The notes beneath the pieces are model-generated. The model did no database searches. It was not told the origin of the DNA and saw nothing but the letters and a program-made list of their open reading frames with translations. Both the position numbers and the translations under genes were made by a program. A DNA stretch of 64,000 bases from Ophioderma brevispina (lineage: Eukaryota; Echinodermata; Ophiuroidea; Amphilepidida; Ophiodermatidae): positions 1 to 64,000 of the forward strand of contig JAMKCH010005399.1 of assembly GCA_023653785.1 (NCBI GenBank), in the 5' to 3' direction. This document shows, in pieces, positions 12,377 to 25,200 of this stretch (its first letter is position 1; the number at the start of each line of letters is the position of its first letter).

Positions 12377-12769
12377 GTAAGTAACCCTGGTAAATGTTGC
12401 CATTTAACCGCATGCCTTGAAACGTCTAACAAGTAACTCAATTTTTGTTTTTACACCAACAAACAAATGAATTGAAAAATGTGAAAAAAAGTGATAAAAA
12501 CAAGGAACATTGCGTCAAAATCATAGTTCAAAAAAAAATGCATGTCACAGACCGAAGAAGTCTGTGATGTATTTTGTTTAAACATCACTGCCTTAATTGC
12601 CTTTTTTAGGCCACATTGTACAAAATATAGATGTTTAAATTGTTTTCAAACATTTGAAAGAATGGGCAGCTTATTGTGTTTCATTAAATTGTAATAATAC
12701 CTTATCTTGTTCACTCCCCACCATTAACCAGGTTACAAAATATTTTTACGTTACTTTTATCCTCTCTAG

Positions 12770-12934
12770 AGAGTATTTCGACAATCCAAGCTAAATATGT
12801 TGCACCATTATCTCTTTCCACATTACTATGGGCTAGCCATCATGACTATGAGATACACACTCAAGCTACTTTTGTCCATATCGGAAATTCAGTATGAACC
12901 AGGGGAGAGGTTCCATGTTTAACAAGTTTGGATG
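12770..12934 (+). CDS. Candidate following exon of the unidentified 12.2-kb gene
   Basis: An acceptor (ACTTTTATCCTCTCTAG ending 12,769) is followed by sequence that continues the reading phase of the 12,237-12,376 exon (C + AG = Gln). It encodes QSISTIQAKYVAPLSLS, then TLLWASHHDYEIHTQATFVH, before a TGA at 12,895-12,897. A donor-like GTAAGC lies at 12,935. Either the protein ends at the TGA, or, as in the MBOAT7-like exons, an indel breaks the frame and the exon runs to 12,934. The family is not recognised. Confidence 0.28.
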
Positions 12935-14389
12935 GTAAGCTTTGGTTATTAAAAGCCATAATAAGTCATTTATTGTGCCCTCAAATTGCTGGTGTCTGCA
13001 TCTTACAAAATAATAAAATAAAACTTGTTACTGTTACCTTAAAACTGTCATTTTTTTTATATTCATGACATTTCTTAAAGATCGGATCCCGACACTATTG
13101 AGCATTAAAAACTGATTGTTGTCAGCTCTTTTTCCATACAGCAATTTCCAAAAAATTCAACTTCAACAAACAAAAAAATTAGGGCGTTATGTAGTTCCTG
13201 AAAAAGTGAATGATGGCGTCTTTAAAAGTAGGTGACAACCCGATCATTGGTCCTATTTTCATATTCCGTTTGATCTCGCACATGTGAAAACAAACCTGAT
13301 TACTCAAATTACAGTCCAGCCATTTGGGGGATACAAGAAGCAAAAATGTGCACTATACTCGTCCATATTCCTTTTCTCTCTGCTCAAAAACTACACCAGC
13401 ATTCCCCGCCGACAGAATACTTGTCCGGGAGTTCATGTTCACAAAATATTCTGTTGTTCGTTCACCCGGTCACACAGGGACAGTGCCTAAAACTACAAAC
13501 CCAAAAAGTGACCTTTCAACCTTTTCACACAAAGTTAATTTTATTTACAGAAATGTAGAAGAATATCCATGGAACAAAAAACAAGCGAGGGCTGATGTGG
13601 AAATTTACGACAAAAGGTTGGCATTTTTTTTTTTGATTGTAACTGTGGGCCCTAATTGTCACCGTGCTGGACAATACAGTTCACTGTGCAACGCCACAAA
13701 TAGTTTAAGTTTTCTAGTATTGATAAGCTCTTAACCGTATGTTTTTAGAGCTGAATAGAATTCTTGCCACTTATTTATGTAATTGTTTTGCATTCTTGAT
13801 AGTAATCATTTGAACAGTCACACCAAATTGGACTGCAGTAGTCAAATAGTGGCATAATTTAATGCTTTAGCCAACATTTTGAATAACATCTCTAGGTAAA
13901 TAATATTTAACAACATGGCGTATAAAGCCACATACGCTTGGACATACTTGAGGATAACTGTTGTTGTGCCATGTCATATATTGTGTCAAAAATAACACTA
14001 AGATTGTGAAGTGATTCTACTTTTAACACACACATTATTATTGTAAATCAAAGAACAGTATTAAACTTAATAAGTTTTTGTATCCAAAAAGGCTGAATTT
14101 GGTTTTAACGTACAATTGAAAGTTATTTTATATTATTGTGGAACCAGTTGCAATATGTTTAAATGGACATCAAGCTTATGGTTGAAGTGAAGTGGGGTCA
14201 GAAAGCACTAATAACACGTCCGTACGTCCGTATACATAACTGTTTGCAATTTTTTTTTACATATGACGGGAGACTATTTAAACAAAATAAAATGAATAGT
14301 TAAGGCCCTAAACTTGACCCTTGTGGAACACCAATATTTAATGTTACTGAATTTTGGAAACACTATTACCTAGATTTTAATAACGGCCT
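12935..14389. other. No gene seen
   Basis: This is AT-rich noncoding sequence. Open frames at 13.28-13.73 kb overlap in several phases and show no domain, so I do not treat them as genes. Directly after follows an inverted copy of a repeat module found in the 26-34 kb duplication. Confidence 0.4.
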
Positions 14390-14590
14390 GGTCTATTGCG
14401 GAGGGGAAAAATACTTACCTAATGCTGCAAATATACTTAGTGCACTTTTCTCCGAAAGATGCCGAATATCCCCGAAAGTAATTTCTTATAAATTTACCAC
14501 CGTAAATATGACATACCGCCCATCACCACCATCAGGACCACAACTGGCCCACACTCTACACTAACTCATCCTCTTTTCTCTCCTCCGGAC
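14390..14590 (-). repeat. Dispersed repeat, inverted copy of the module at 26.42-26.64 kb
   Basis: The stretch beginning 'GGAGGGGAAAAATACTTACC' and continuing through 'ATACTTAGTGCACTTTTCTC' to 'CTCTTTTCTCTCCTCC' is the reverse complement, with mismatches, of sequence inside each copy of the 4.17-kb tandem duplication. This shows that the module is an independent interspersed repeat. Confidence 0.6.
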
Positions 14591-15616
14591 GTCAAGCAGA
14601 TAGGTCATTGCCGTAATTTATCCTTCTCTTTGACGGTTTTTGTTGCCTATGCCGTAATGCAGAACTGTAGTTTTATGCATTGTATCTCCATTTAATTCTT
14701 TACTTTACTAGCTGACTCGCGTTGGATGTCCTTATGACCATTTTGTTTAATTAATTTCCTAGGCTTTTCAAGCCGCCCCAAAAATCAGTAATAGTTAATC
14801 TTGTTATCGTCGCCGTTTGGCGTCAATGTTGTCTTTTACTATACTATTAGTCCAACGTATAGTACGTACTTATAGCTTTCTTCTTGATTCAATTTACAGG
14901 TTTTAGATCATCATACACCTATACGCGTAGCTTATTTTATATCACCCAGGCCTTTTATTTAATTGCTATTTAGACCGGATCCATTATCCTTTGTTCTCCC
15001 GTATCCCGTGTTATTTAGCTAATGGGCATAATTGGCCTGTCAGAATTTTCCCTGGCTTATCAAATCGCCCCCTCGTCAATCATCTAAGGTCGGCCGGTGC
15101 AACTAATCTAAAAGATCACTGTGACTCGGGTCAAGCAATAGGGTTGTGTTTCATTAGTTAGTGATTAAAAGCCACCGCCGCCTTATGCGCCTGATTATGG
15201 GTGAGTGGGGCGTACGATATACATAAAGAACCTAGCAGTACGTGAAATTCTTAGAAAAAAAAATATTATATAAGCTCGGGCACGATCCGCTAGAAAGCAC
15301 CGAGTATCGAATACAAGCGGAACTGACACCCAAAGAGGTGCCGACATCTTTCGAATACGGACGAGATTTTCTGTGATAAAGTCGAAAAGCCAAAGAAAAG
15401 GGCCTTGTGCCGGACGGGGCCGTTCCACGATGGTTCGACCCGAGCCACTAGTTTAGTAACGATTTTGACAAGAGAGAACAATAACAATGGCCTGTGTCGA
15501 TGTGGTCTGGGCGATAACGACATACCGAAGACACAGATAAGATAATCAATACGAAACAAGCATTGCAATCGACGAAGTCGCGTACCAGATATCAGTCTAA
15601 TTCCATCCAAATAATC
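14591..15616. other. No gene seen
   Basis: The sequence is mixed, slightly more CpG-rich than its surroundings. A 114-codon minus-strand open frame (15,290-15,634) shows no recognisable domain and runs into the tandem array at 15.6 kb, so it is not annotated as a gene. Confidence 0.4.
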
Positions 15617-15930
15617 CGTCATTACCGAACACAACCTCTCTAACGAGTTTTAATTTCTGAACAAATCCGATAATTCAACAACCCGCTCTCTTACGAGTTT
15701 ATTTCTCGATGCTAATTAAACCGATAAATACAGAACACAGCCTCTCTTACGAGTCTATTTCTTTCTCGAACAGAATCCATATTTACCGGCACACAACCGC
15801 TTCTAATGGGTTTATTTCTCGGACAAACACGATTATTACCGAACACACTTCGCTAACGAGTCTTTTTCTCGAACAATCCCCATAATTACCAAACAGCAAC
15901 TTCTCTAACGAGTCTGTTTCCCGATTAAGT
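15617..15930 (+). repeat. Degenerate tandem array, about 6 units of ~52 bp
   Basis: Each unit follows the order 'CCGATAATTACCGAACACA', then CCTCTCTAACGAGT, then TTTATTTCTCGAACAAA. Units start near 15,617, 15,668, 15,722, 15,778, 15,830 and 15,875, with length changes of a few bases. There is no open frame across it. It may be the subterminal array of an otherwise unrecognised retroelement, since the following 2 kb is also repeat-like; that link is inference. Confidence 0.65.
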
Positions 15931-17684
15931 ACTCCTTCGGGTCGGCTGAGCCGATGCCGTATCGGTATCTCGGGCAGTCACTATGTGCTTATACAATCTC
16001 AGCACAGTTCAGAAGCTTTCATTCATCACCAAGGTAGATCTAGAACAATCCAACTGTTGTTTGTATTAATCTCATGGTACCCAAGCACACAAGGTCAGTT
16101 CATTTCAATGGTGATGTACAGAACCGCTGAACTGTGTCCTTGGTGCGTTAGCTCATATTGTAACTCTAGTGATTATCCAGGTCTGTTTCATTGACCCCGC
16201 TACCATATCCATACCGATCGATTGTACCTCCTATTACACGATCACCTAGTACCTCGGACAATAGCGCGCGACCTCGCGCTTGTTCTAATAGTGTTCCCCC
16301 CGGCGGCCCCCTTTTTCAAAACCCTTGTTATTCAGAGCCGAGCAACTTTTCTTCGCTACTCAATGGAATCCCTTTCAATTTCTTGCCTGGTAAAGGTTTC
16401 TTCAATTCAACAGCCTCAGTCCTTTCAAGGCTTGTCGGGAATTCAAAGTAGCTTACAGCCGTGACGTCGCGCCGGTTGCTTCTCGTCTTCGTTCGGGTTC
16501 CTTCTTCTTCTCATCCCTTGGTCCTGCCCCTTCTCCAAACTCGGTTTCGCGATTTTTCGGATTCCTTCGGGGTGTTGCTGTTGATCCCATCTTGCTATCC
16601 GCAGCTCGCCTAGCGGGTCTTGAGTATGTTTGCGATTCTTAGGAGGAAAGTTCTCTTCTCTATGGCAATCTGCGCTGAGGGTCATTCCTCCTAAAATGCC
16701 CATGCTGGGGTCGATGCCAAGACAATGTTGCCGGTGCTGGTGGCATAATTGTAGGATCGGGCTAGAAAGTCTAAGTTACCAGTTACCTCGTTCATCACTA
16801 TGTTCTAATTTAATGATAAAATCCTATAAATATAATCTGAGTTCTTTGAAATCCATTTTATTTGTACTCTGTACCTGCAATTCATCTCTTGCTTTCACGT
16901 GTTTGATGTAAGGAAGAAAATGATTTTTGAGGAATTGTTAATAAGTCGCCCCTCCGTTCGGTTATCAGCTCTTTACACATATTCTTCGAGTTCCCGAGGG
17001 GATTTTAATCAACTTTCCTTCAGCCACACTCCTTCTTAGACTGCGATGTTCGGAATTTTTTCAAATCTAGATTTAACAGAAAGATGGAATTGTTGCCCTC
17101 ACTTGGAGAGTGAGTTTGTTCAAACTAGACTTTTGCTTGGACACTGTCCCTACCATATCCTTTTCAGCTGCTAGTCCTGTGGCCTTTCATATTTCCCTCT
17201 CCCCCCTTCAGGTCCAACTCTCCTCTCCTGAGGAAATTGGAGAGCTTTCGCATCCGGATAGCATTCAGCCACTGCGTGGTTTACGCTGAATTAGCGGCTT
17301 ACAATTGAAGCAGTCTAATGCTCTGCTCCCAACGATACGGGCCTCAAAGGGGAATTTGTAGACGATCTTCGATCTCACTATTCCAAATTTGATTATAATA
17401 GTGAGTCCGTTTTTACTTAGGAATTTTCCTCGTCTCTTAGAAACGTGGCTAAGAAAGTTCAGATAAGTACAACGTCGCAAAAGATTAAATCTCAAAGCCT
17501 TTCTTCCTTCCTTTTGTCGTATGGGGGGGGGGGGGGGGTAGGTAAAGAGCCGCCGTTTGCTAGTCCTCAGCCCTCCATAGTTCGGCAAGGGTTGTCAGTA
17601 CCACTTCGGGTGTCTGGTCAGTTCGGCTACAAACTAGCACTTTTCTGGCCTCTGTTAGGCCTACGAAAAAGAGTGGTGTACCCG

Positions 17685-17687
<3 letters not shown>
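15931..17687. other. No gene identified; pyrimidine-rich, possible retroelement debris
   Basis: This stretch contains a G-run at 17,522-17,538 and long pyrimidine-rich stretches near 16,480-16,560. The minus-strand frame at 16,443-16,703 is Lys/Arg/Glu-rich, consistent with low-complexity coding or chance. No RT, integrase or other domain could be recognised. Confidence 0.35.

Positions 17688-17726
<39 letters not shown>
17688..17726 (+). repeat. Poly(A) tract of 39 bases
   Basis: This is an uninterrupted A homopolymer. It could be the tail of a retroposed sequence, but no SINE, LINE or processed gene is recognisable immediately upstream, and no target duplication was found. Confidence 0.7.
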
Positions 17727-17727
<1 letters not shown>

Positions 17728-20700
17728 GGAGCCGGGTTTTTTTCGCCATCTTCTTAAATAATCAATCTAAATCTCCCTATGCATATATAGAACCCGAAAA
17801 CGATTTCGCATGGAATCCTTAGCCACGGTTCTCAAATCTCCGATCAAACGCTGTTTGGGAACAATGGTGAACATAGGGCAATCGATTTCAGTTGACTCTT
17901 AAGCAACATTAGTTTTCACGCTTTATTCCGTTATCGTCATATGGAGGCCCCGGACTATGGCCCCACCGACTATATCTGCTTTCAACACCGGAACTCGCTC
18001 CGAAGTTTTCGAATAATCGAATTACTTTCGAATCCGGGTACTGGATTTGCAAGCTCGGTCGCGAATTTCCAGTAAAATCATCTATAACCGCAAACGTGTA
18101 AATCCTTACGACGTGTCCCTATGTTGCTATTTATACACTTGCCAGATTCTGTGATACTTCATACATTATTTCACCATATTTATAGTTCAGTCCTACCATC
18201 CATACTAAATTTTTCCCTCATTTAAGGGGTCGTATTATGGATTATCCTCACCATTAAGCCGGGGTATTTTAAATTGTTTTTTAGGAGAAACAAAAAATAA
18301 TGGCTTTTACAAGATCTCACGCCACGGCGTTGGAAACCTGTCGGTGCTTACGTGTACGCTACATTGAAGGCACAATACACGTCCTCTCTCTCTTCAGGTT
18401 GAACTTCACAAAATAATAAGCTTTATGACAACTACTCCCTGATCCGGCATTAATCGTACATCTTCCTTCCTGCTTGATTTTTTTAATTTATCAGCATTCA
18501 CCAATCAGTAAATATATCATTGGAATAATTCTTAGCAGCAGACTCTTGAATTCTTTTCTTTCGGATTTACTTTTTGCATATAAATAATGAATGAGCATGA
18601 TATCTGAGCATGAAATGATATCGCAGACAATTTCGGAATCCGCTCCACGAACGTGAACCAATTGCAATTTAGACTAGTGTAACGGTAGCCGGCAGCTGTG
18701 AAAATATCTGCTTTGACGGGCTTTACACAACGCTAACGAAATACGGGTTTTCGTTTTTGGAAAAATATCTGAATCGTGTACTGATAGAAAGGAGAACACG
18801 TTGCTACTAAACTAACGATTTTGCATTTTGGTAAGGTTGAAAGGACAGAAATTGTTAGGTAGTCGGAATCTAAAATAATCACAGGCGCCTTTTCAGTGTG
18901 TTAGAAATTTTCCCCATAGGTTTGTACAAGGCAGCAGAAGACGAGCTCTCGGTTACGACCGCCAATTTCTGTGCATTCTGCGCACGTAATGGTTTTTCAC
19001 CCTGGGATATTACATTTTGCGATTGGTTACACTGTATTTTATGAAAATTTTATCGCGATGATTTTTAGCCTATAATATAATATAGGCTATTGTCATCATG
19101 TAGCAAATTATAGTAGAACCCAATATTATCTCATAAACTAGTCCCTCCTCAGTCTTGTCCTTCTTTTGAAACTTGCAGGTACCGTATGACGTTCTTTGAA
19201 AGTTTGGTTTGTTGATTTTAAAATTCAGACGGATGTTTTGCGTTTTGGGGCATTTTGTTCGGCTTTTTGTGTTTTTTGCATGAATTGTTTTTGTAGTCAA
19301 AGTTAATTGTTTTTGGTCTGTTGTCCTATAATGTAGATGCTGCTGTGGTGAAAGCTGAAAGCATGCATTAGCATGCCTGGCCTAGAGATGCATTGTATTT
19401 GCAGCCTAGTCTAATAACCAATTGGCAGTAAAATTAAAGGGCCTTCTTGATCATCTGGTATACACCTTTAATAAACCATTCATATTGCATTGAAAGTTTT
19501 ATCAAGCCAAGTCCTGGCAGTTTTGGTACTTGACCTTACTAACAGCCCCATGGTCACACACTCACTCTAACCTCTGAAGAGGGAAATATTACATAACTAA
19601 TGTTTTAACATATCTGTATTTCTAAATTCAAGTAGGGCTTCTTCTTGATAATCATAATTAACTGAAAAATATTTATTAATTTAAATCATGTCTCATTTAT
19701 TAGAACTCAAGCTTAAAGTCATTTACCACTATCAGTTTCCCTACATTCCATGTGAAATTCACGGCTGCAAAAAAATTGTTTATGGTGGTCAACTGGAGAG
19801 GACCATAGCAAGAACAAAAGTAAATTGGTCCTTGGCTATTACTTGCTAATTCAAAATTTAACAGTTAGTTTCGTTACAATTGCTGCTAGAGTATAGTTGA
19901 CCAGGCCAACTGAGGCAACCCTTTTAAAGTACCTTGCTAGATGTACTAGTTGTACTTGTTTATCCAGCCTATATAGTTCAACTGACGCCAAGCCAAATGC
20001 GGGACCAGTGGCCTTATATTGTTATCTGGAGCCAAGGTTGAATATTCCAATTGTGTTGTCTCTGTCTCTTCTTGTGGCAAGGCTAAACAATATTGGTTGA
20101 GTATGCAACCTTGTGGCTTGTCACATTTACTGAATGTGAATGTGTTATGTATCAATATCCTTATGGATAAATCTAAAACATTGTCTAGTAATTATCAGTG
20201 GGATGAAAGTAGGCCTAATTAAGTGCCAGTGGTTAAAACGGTTTGTATATTAGTCCAAGGTACAGTTAAAGCATGAGAAGATTTTGAACCAATAGTCAAA
20301 TCAATCACCATCATCAAAAATTCCAAAGAAGCATAGAATCATAAATCAAGAGAATCACACCCCATGAAGTAACGTATCTTCATGACACTTTATCCATGTG
20401 TTGGCGTGTCCTTAATCATATACCTTCTCCTCCTAATGTAAAGTGTTCAGTATGCAAAATAGGAACAGCTTAAAATCTATTTTTATGTCAGAAGCTAATT
20501 CATTAGGGCATATTGTAAGGACCTCTGCCCCCCTTCTTTTTAAATTATGTATTCTTATTAAGTGGCAAATTAGATATCGTGTAAAAGACAAATGACTAAT
20601 TATTAATAGATATAATTTGTCTTTTCACACTATAGGTTATTGTCATTTCAAATAAGAAACATAATTCTACTACCCTTTCATTTTACCAACTTGATCTTGG

Positions 20701-21389
20701 AAAAGTTGTATTTGAATTGGTGTGAAAAGTTAAGGTTAAAAACCCAACTTTGTCGACTATTTACTTTTTTGAAGTGTTTTCAGAATTAAAAGATAACAAA
20801 TTAACAGATTTTTAAACGAGAAATAAACCAAAGATTAACATCTAGCTGACATCAGCAAGCAATAAAGTACTTTATGGAATCACTCACATTTTAGAAGGAA
20901 CATGTATTCTAATCGAGCAGCTGTTATTAACATGATCAAAAGTATGGTGCGGGTTTATTATTTTTTTTCCCGTTCTGTAGCAATGCGCTTGTTTGAAAAA
21001 AAAATCAGTAGGCTATATTGTAACTGCAAATGCTTACACTCAAAGCTACTTACATGAAAATATCTGTTTCAACAAGTCAAACTGTAGATATTGTAGACCT
21101 CACACCAAGCACAAAATTTTTTAGAATAAAATTGAAGTTTTGTTTAAAAAATTAAAAAAAGAAAAAACCTAAAAAATTAAACAAGTTTTTTAAAAGTTTT
21201 CTTAAGATGTTATTTTTAATTCGTTTCACCTAAATATAACATGTATTAGGCCTACGTGATATTCCATTATCAGGTTATTCTCTTATTCTCCATTTCATCT
21301 TGTTTTGTTTTTTTGGCAGATTTCCCATATTAACACCCTCTTTCAAAGTTCTAACGCAATTTTTTTTAATTTTTGGCTTAGGGGTACAG
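17727..21389. other. No gene seen; AT-rich noncoding
   Basis: A small hairpin occurs at 20,579-20,632 (GTGTAAAAGACAAAT paired with ATTTGTCTTTTCACAC). Otherwise there are unremarkable short open frames and A/T runs near 21,120-21,200. No exon is supported. Confidence 0.4.
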
Positions 21390-22168
21390 CCCTAACCAAG
21401 TTTTCCGCGTTGCAGAAATCAGCGAAATTCGCGGAATTTGAGGTTAAACGTGGAAATGCAATTTTTTGAGATGAAGAGAGAAAACATGTCAAAAAAGTAA
21501 AAATTACTTCACTTTCCTAAGTAAAGACTAAGAATATAACATGATTCATAATATAACACAAGAGCATGTTTTACCATGCCGTGACCCCTATCAATCTCCA
21601 AAACCCGCCTGGTTTAGAATTCTGATAGACTATCGGAAAGTATATCAAATACGATGCTACAATTCTTTGCATGCATCGCGATCGTCTTTGACGGTACCTT
21701 GCGATCACGATGACCCGTCTCCATTTTGCTTCGGAAAATGACGCAATGCTGCAAGAATGTGCTTTGCGCAGTCCGCACGCTAAAAATCGATCTTCGGTAC
21801 TTGGTCCAAGACTTATCACCACGTGTAACCGGTGAACCTGACTCACTGGATCGGTCAAGAGGCCGATTTTTGTAATTAACAATTGAAATTATCCTTTTAA
21901 AAGTGCCGCAGCGTAAACTAAGTCTGCAACTAGTTAAGCAAAAGCTTTTGATACGGTAATCATTATTTATGTCTGCTATTTAGCCGGGTCATCGATCGCG
22001 AGTTTGCAAGGTAGTGTAAGCTTGTGTAGGAGTTAGAAGTCGCATACCTCGTCAAGGCAATAGCGAAAATGCGGAAAATTGCATTTTCCGGGAATTTCCG
22101 GATAAGTCTGGAAAAGCGGAATTTTTCGCATTTTTACAGCGGACATTGGGGTCTTTACTTGGTTAGGG
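21390..22168. mobile_element. Inverted-repeat element (MITE-like), ~780 bp
   Basis: CCCTAACCAAG at 21,390-21,400 is matched by CTTGGTTAGGG at 22,158-22,168. Subterminal stretches are also similar in inverted orientation: GAAATTCGCGGAATTT with GAAATGCAATTTT on the left, and the complement of AAAATTGCATTTTCCGGGAA on the right. The middle lacks a transposase. The superfamily is unassigned and the target duplication unclear. Confidence 0.45.
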
Positions 22169-23225
22169 TATTTTTAGTGTAAGGCCATACATAAAAGAAT
22201 TTGTTTCCTGTACAATTTTAAATGGGGGTACATATGGAACTCTTTCCATTTTTTTATTTATGGAACTTTTAACATAATCAAAAGAAGGATTTTTCCCACT
22301 GCCTCCATTCTATACTTCTCACACGTTAACCATTACAAAAGTATACTACTGAAAATATGTTTGCTTGCAACCAGGGCAAACTTTCTATGCATAGAATGTG
22401 TCCTTGTATGGCCAAGAGCTCATTCTTGTGTTTTTTGTTCTGGGTCCATGTAAGCTAAAAATACATTGTTACGTCATAAAATGTACAAGGCCCTACTCAA
22501 TGATTGGCATGATAAGCCTACATCACTGAAGTCCAATCAAGTGAAAGAATTTAAAAAACTCAGATTAGTGTGGCATATTTAGGTGGGGTTCACATCACAT
22601 CATATTTATTAGTAAAATTAGGTATGACAATGAAGTAACCATTTTAATGCAATGATTAAAAGGCGCTTTGTATTATCATACAATAAAAACAACATTTTGG
22701 CTTAAGTTTCATCTCAGATGTGGAATTAATTATCTGGTATTATACTCTTCCTTTTGTCTGCAGCACATGCGGTAACACCCACAAAACCGGGAGGGACAAG
22801 TATACACAAAAAATCGTCTTGTATTAATGTGCCATTTTATTGTAAATAATTATAAAGGTACTTTAAAGGATGTTGGTTGTCTTTGAATGGCATCATATTA
22901 TAGGTACTGCATCATTGATGCTCTGCGTTATTGATTGGCTAACGTGATACGGCGGCAGTTTATGAATGGAAAGGCCCCAATTCATTTAGTACATTTCCCC
23001 GAGGTGTTCCGCTACAATTTAGTTCCATGTAGCACATTTAAACACAAATTAAAATTCTTATTGGTTTGGCAGTGCAAAATATACATTTGTTATTTCATAA
23101 TTGAAAAGGTTTCCGAAATTTTTTGTGGTCAAGTGGAATTTCTGCCCAATTTAATTTGCCAATGTTTGAACCAGTTGATCATATATATCCAATGAGTTCA
23201 ACTGGTATGTCAACATGTGTCGCTT
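22169..23225. other. No gene seen
   Basis: This is AT-rich sequence without recognisable coding or repeat structure, leading into the RT fragment at 23.2 kb. Confidence 0.4.
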
Positions 23226-23700
23226 CCTTTTCCAAGTTATTTTTCGAAGCATACCAAAAATTTCGAGTCACATGTACCCGCTCGAAAAATAGCTCCGGGT
23301 ACCCGGGAGCGCGACTACCCGAAATTTGCACCCCTACTTTGGGCCTCATCCTAACCTCAAGGACACTTAACATGTTCCCATTCTTCATCCCACCACAAAT
23401 GGTTGAAGGTTTTACGAAAACAATCAAGCGTATGCCTTCCGTTGCTGCCATTCGGGCTGTCAACAGCTTCCAGAGTTTTCACCAGAATTGTAACTTCGGT
23501 CGTCACGGGGATACACATTCAAATGTACTTCGACTTTGGACTAATCACCGCCGGATCTCACTTTAGCAATCGCCCATACGAATTTTGTATTGGAAACAGT
23601 AGCTCGCCTAGGTTTCATTGTAACTAAGACACAGTCTCTAGCTAATAAAATCTCTCCACTTATGATAGAGGGGTATGAATAATTCTAGGCCTTCCTGTGA
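23226..23700 (+). pseudogene. DIRS/Gypsy-like reverse transcriptase fragment
   Basis: In one frame (about 23,430-23,560) the sequence reads PLLPFGLSTASRVFTRIVTS, then GIHIQMYFDFGLITA. This is the RT palm segment that normally reads LPFGLSTAPRVFT...Y(L/F)DDWL. The second catalytic Asp and the Trp are lost to a local change (FDFG). ETVARLGFIVTKTQSL follows near 23,592-23,640 in another frame, fitting the next RT block (AxxLGFxVNxxKS). Only a few hundred bases survive. The LPFGLSTAPRVFT wording is most typical of DIRS elements. Confidence 0.75.
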
Positions 23701-25148
23701 GGAAAATTTGGCCTCCCTGGGGCTTGCCTTCGTGCTAGAGTCTTTGAAACAAGCACCCCTTTTAACCCCTGCAGTTAGCTTCCGTGACGCTACCCTTAAG
23801 ACTATCTTCTCTTAGCGATCGCTTCAAGTCGTCGCTGTTCTGAGTTGCATGCCTTAGGAATAGGACTTTCAGTGTTCGGCAGCTGTTGATGGCGTACTTG
23901 TATTTTCGCCCAAAGTTTTTGGCCAAAATGTGAGGAGATTCCTTTTAAAGCATTCAATTGTTTCTTCCATCTTTATCAGACTCTATTCAGGTCCTAAAGA
24001 TTAAGTTGTTCTGGGAGGGCGCTCAAGTGGTACGTTAGTAAACAGCTACTGCTCGCGCACATTCTGAGCAAAACCTTTTATCACCTAATCCTAAGCCATA
24101 CATCCAGCAGATAAATCAACTATCTCAGGCTGGATATTAGAAATGATATGAGGCTAAGACCGTTGTGATCAGGGTAGGCCTTCAGCTCAATCAACTAGTT
24201 CAGTAACTGAAACAAGAGGGTTGCCATTATCTAAACACTGTACATTATCATTGAACGGCCCTGGTTCAGAACGGAGCCATGCAGAGAATGTAACGAATAA
24301 TAAAACCAGTATTTCCTCCAATTTACAACAACAAAGCAAGTTACCTGAAAATTTCTATGATACGAAGCATCTCACAACCTTCTCTTCCATATGCTGCAGT
24401 TTCAGGCTTGAAAAAAAGCAACAAATAACGATTTTGGACGAATGTTGTTTTGGGAATACAAGCAGAATCACATTTTTCGCTAAAGTCCCAACCGGATGAG
24501 CAATACAGGTTACAAGGTCACACCCGGGTCATACCAGGGTCATACAAGTGACAAACTTACGAGTTGTTTGGGTATGTTTGGAGTGTTTGAACGCGACTTC
24601 AACCGTGTTCGTGGGGTGTCGGGCCAGGACATTGTGAACGCGTAGATATCACGGGCCGCTTTTATATGAAGATAATCACGATTTTTTGGTGCTATTTTGG
24701 AGCAGAGAAGAATAAAAAAAAAAATTAGTAACATGATATATTTCTGAATGGACGAAAGGAGGGTAGATTTTTTTTCTAAACTAAGAAATATTTGGGCGAC
24801 TCACAATTTAACTAAACAGTTGGTTGCATCATGTCATAATAACCATTGCCAGGTAGCTCGATATTATCCCACTGGCGTATTGATTTTGAAAAGGAAATTA
24901 AATGTCCACTGGGATGAGATGAATTAACTTTTTCAAAAGCATTTTTACCAGCGTGTAGGTTTACTGTTAGTTGAAGGTTTCCCCAAAAAATATTAAAAAA
25001 TTCGATTCCATCAATTTCCAGCTATTTTGCTTTTAAAAAAAAAAAAAAAAAGTGGTAATATAGCTTGACATAAAAAGTAGGGTCTCTGAAACTTGAAGCG
25101 TCCTAAAATGAGGGCCTTCGAGGCGGCCACATACCCATTCTTCATCCC
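23701..25148. other. No gene seen; possibly more retroelement debris
   Basis: Sequence to about 24,000 may be the continuation of the decayed DIRS-type fragment, but no block is clear enough to name. The remainder is AT-rich with A-runs near 25,036 and 24,715. Confidence 0.35.
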
Positions 25149-25200
25149 GATGTGAGAACCCCCCCCCCCACCCCCCACCCACCCCCCCCCCCCCCCCCCG
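25149..25200 (+). repeat. C-rich low-complexity tract
   Basis: This run is made almost entirely of C with three interrupting A bases. The minus-strand frame through it gives a Gly/Val run that is not evidence of protein. Confidence 0.7.

Noticed and set aside
16443..16703. Lys/Arg/Glu-rich minus frame that could be a retroelement gag tail
   Set aside because: No zinc knuckle or neighbouring RT/recombinase was visible; charge bias follows from the pyrimidine-rich strand.
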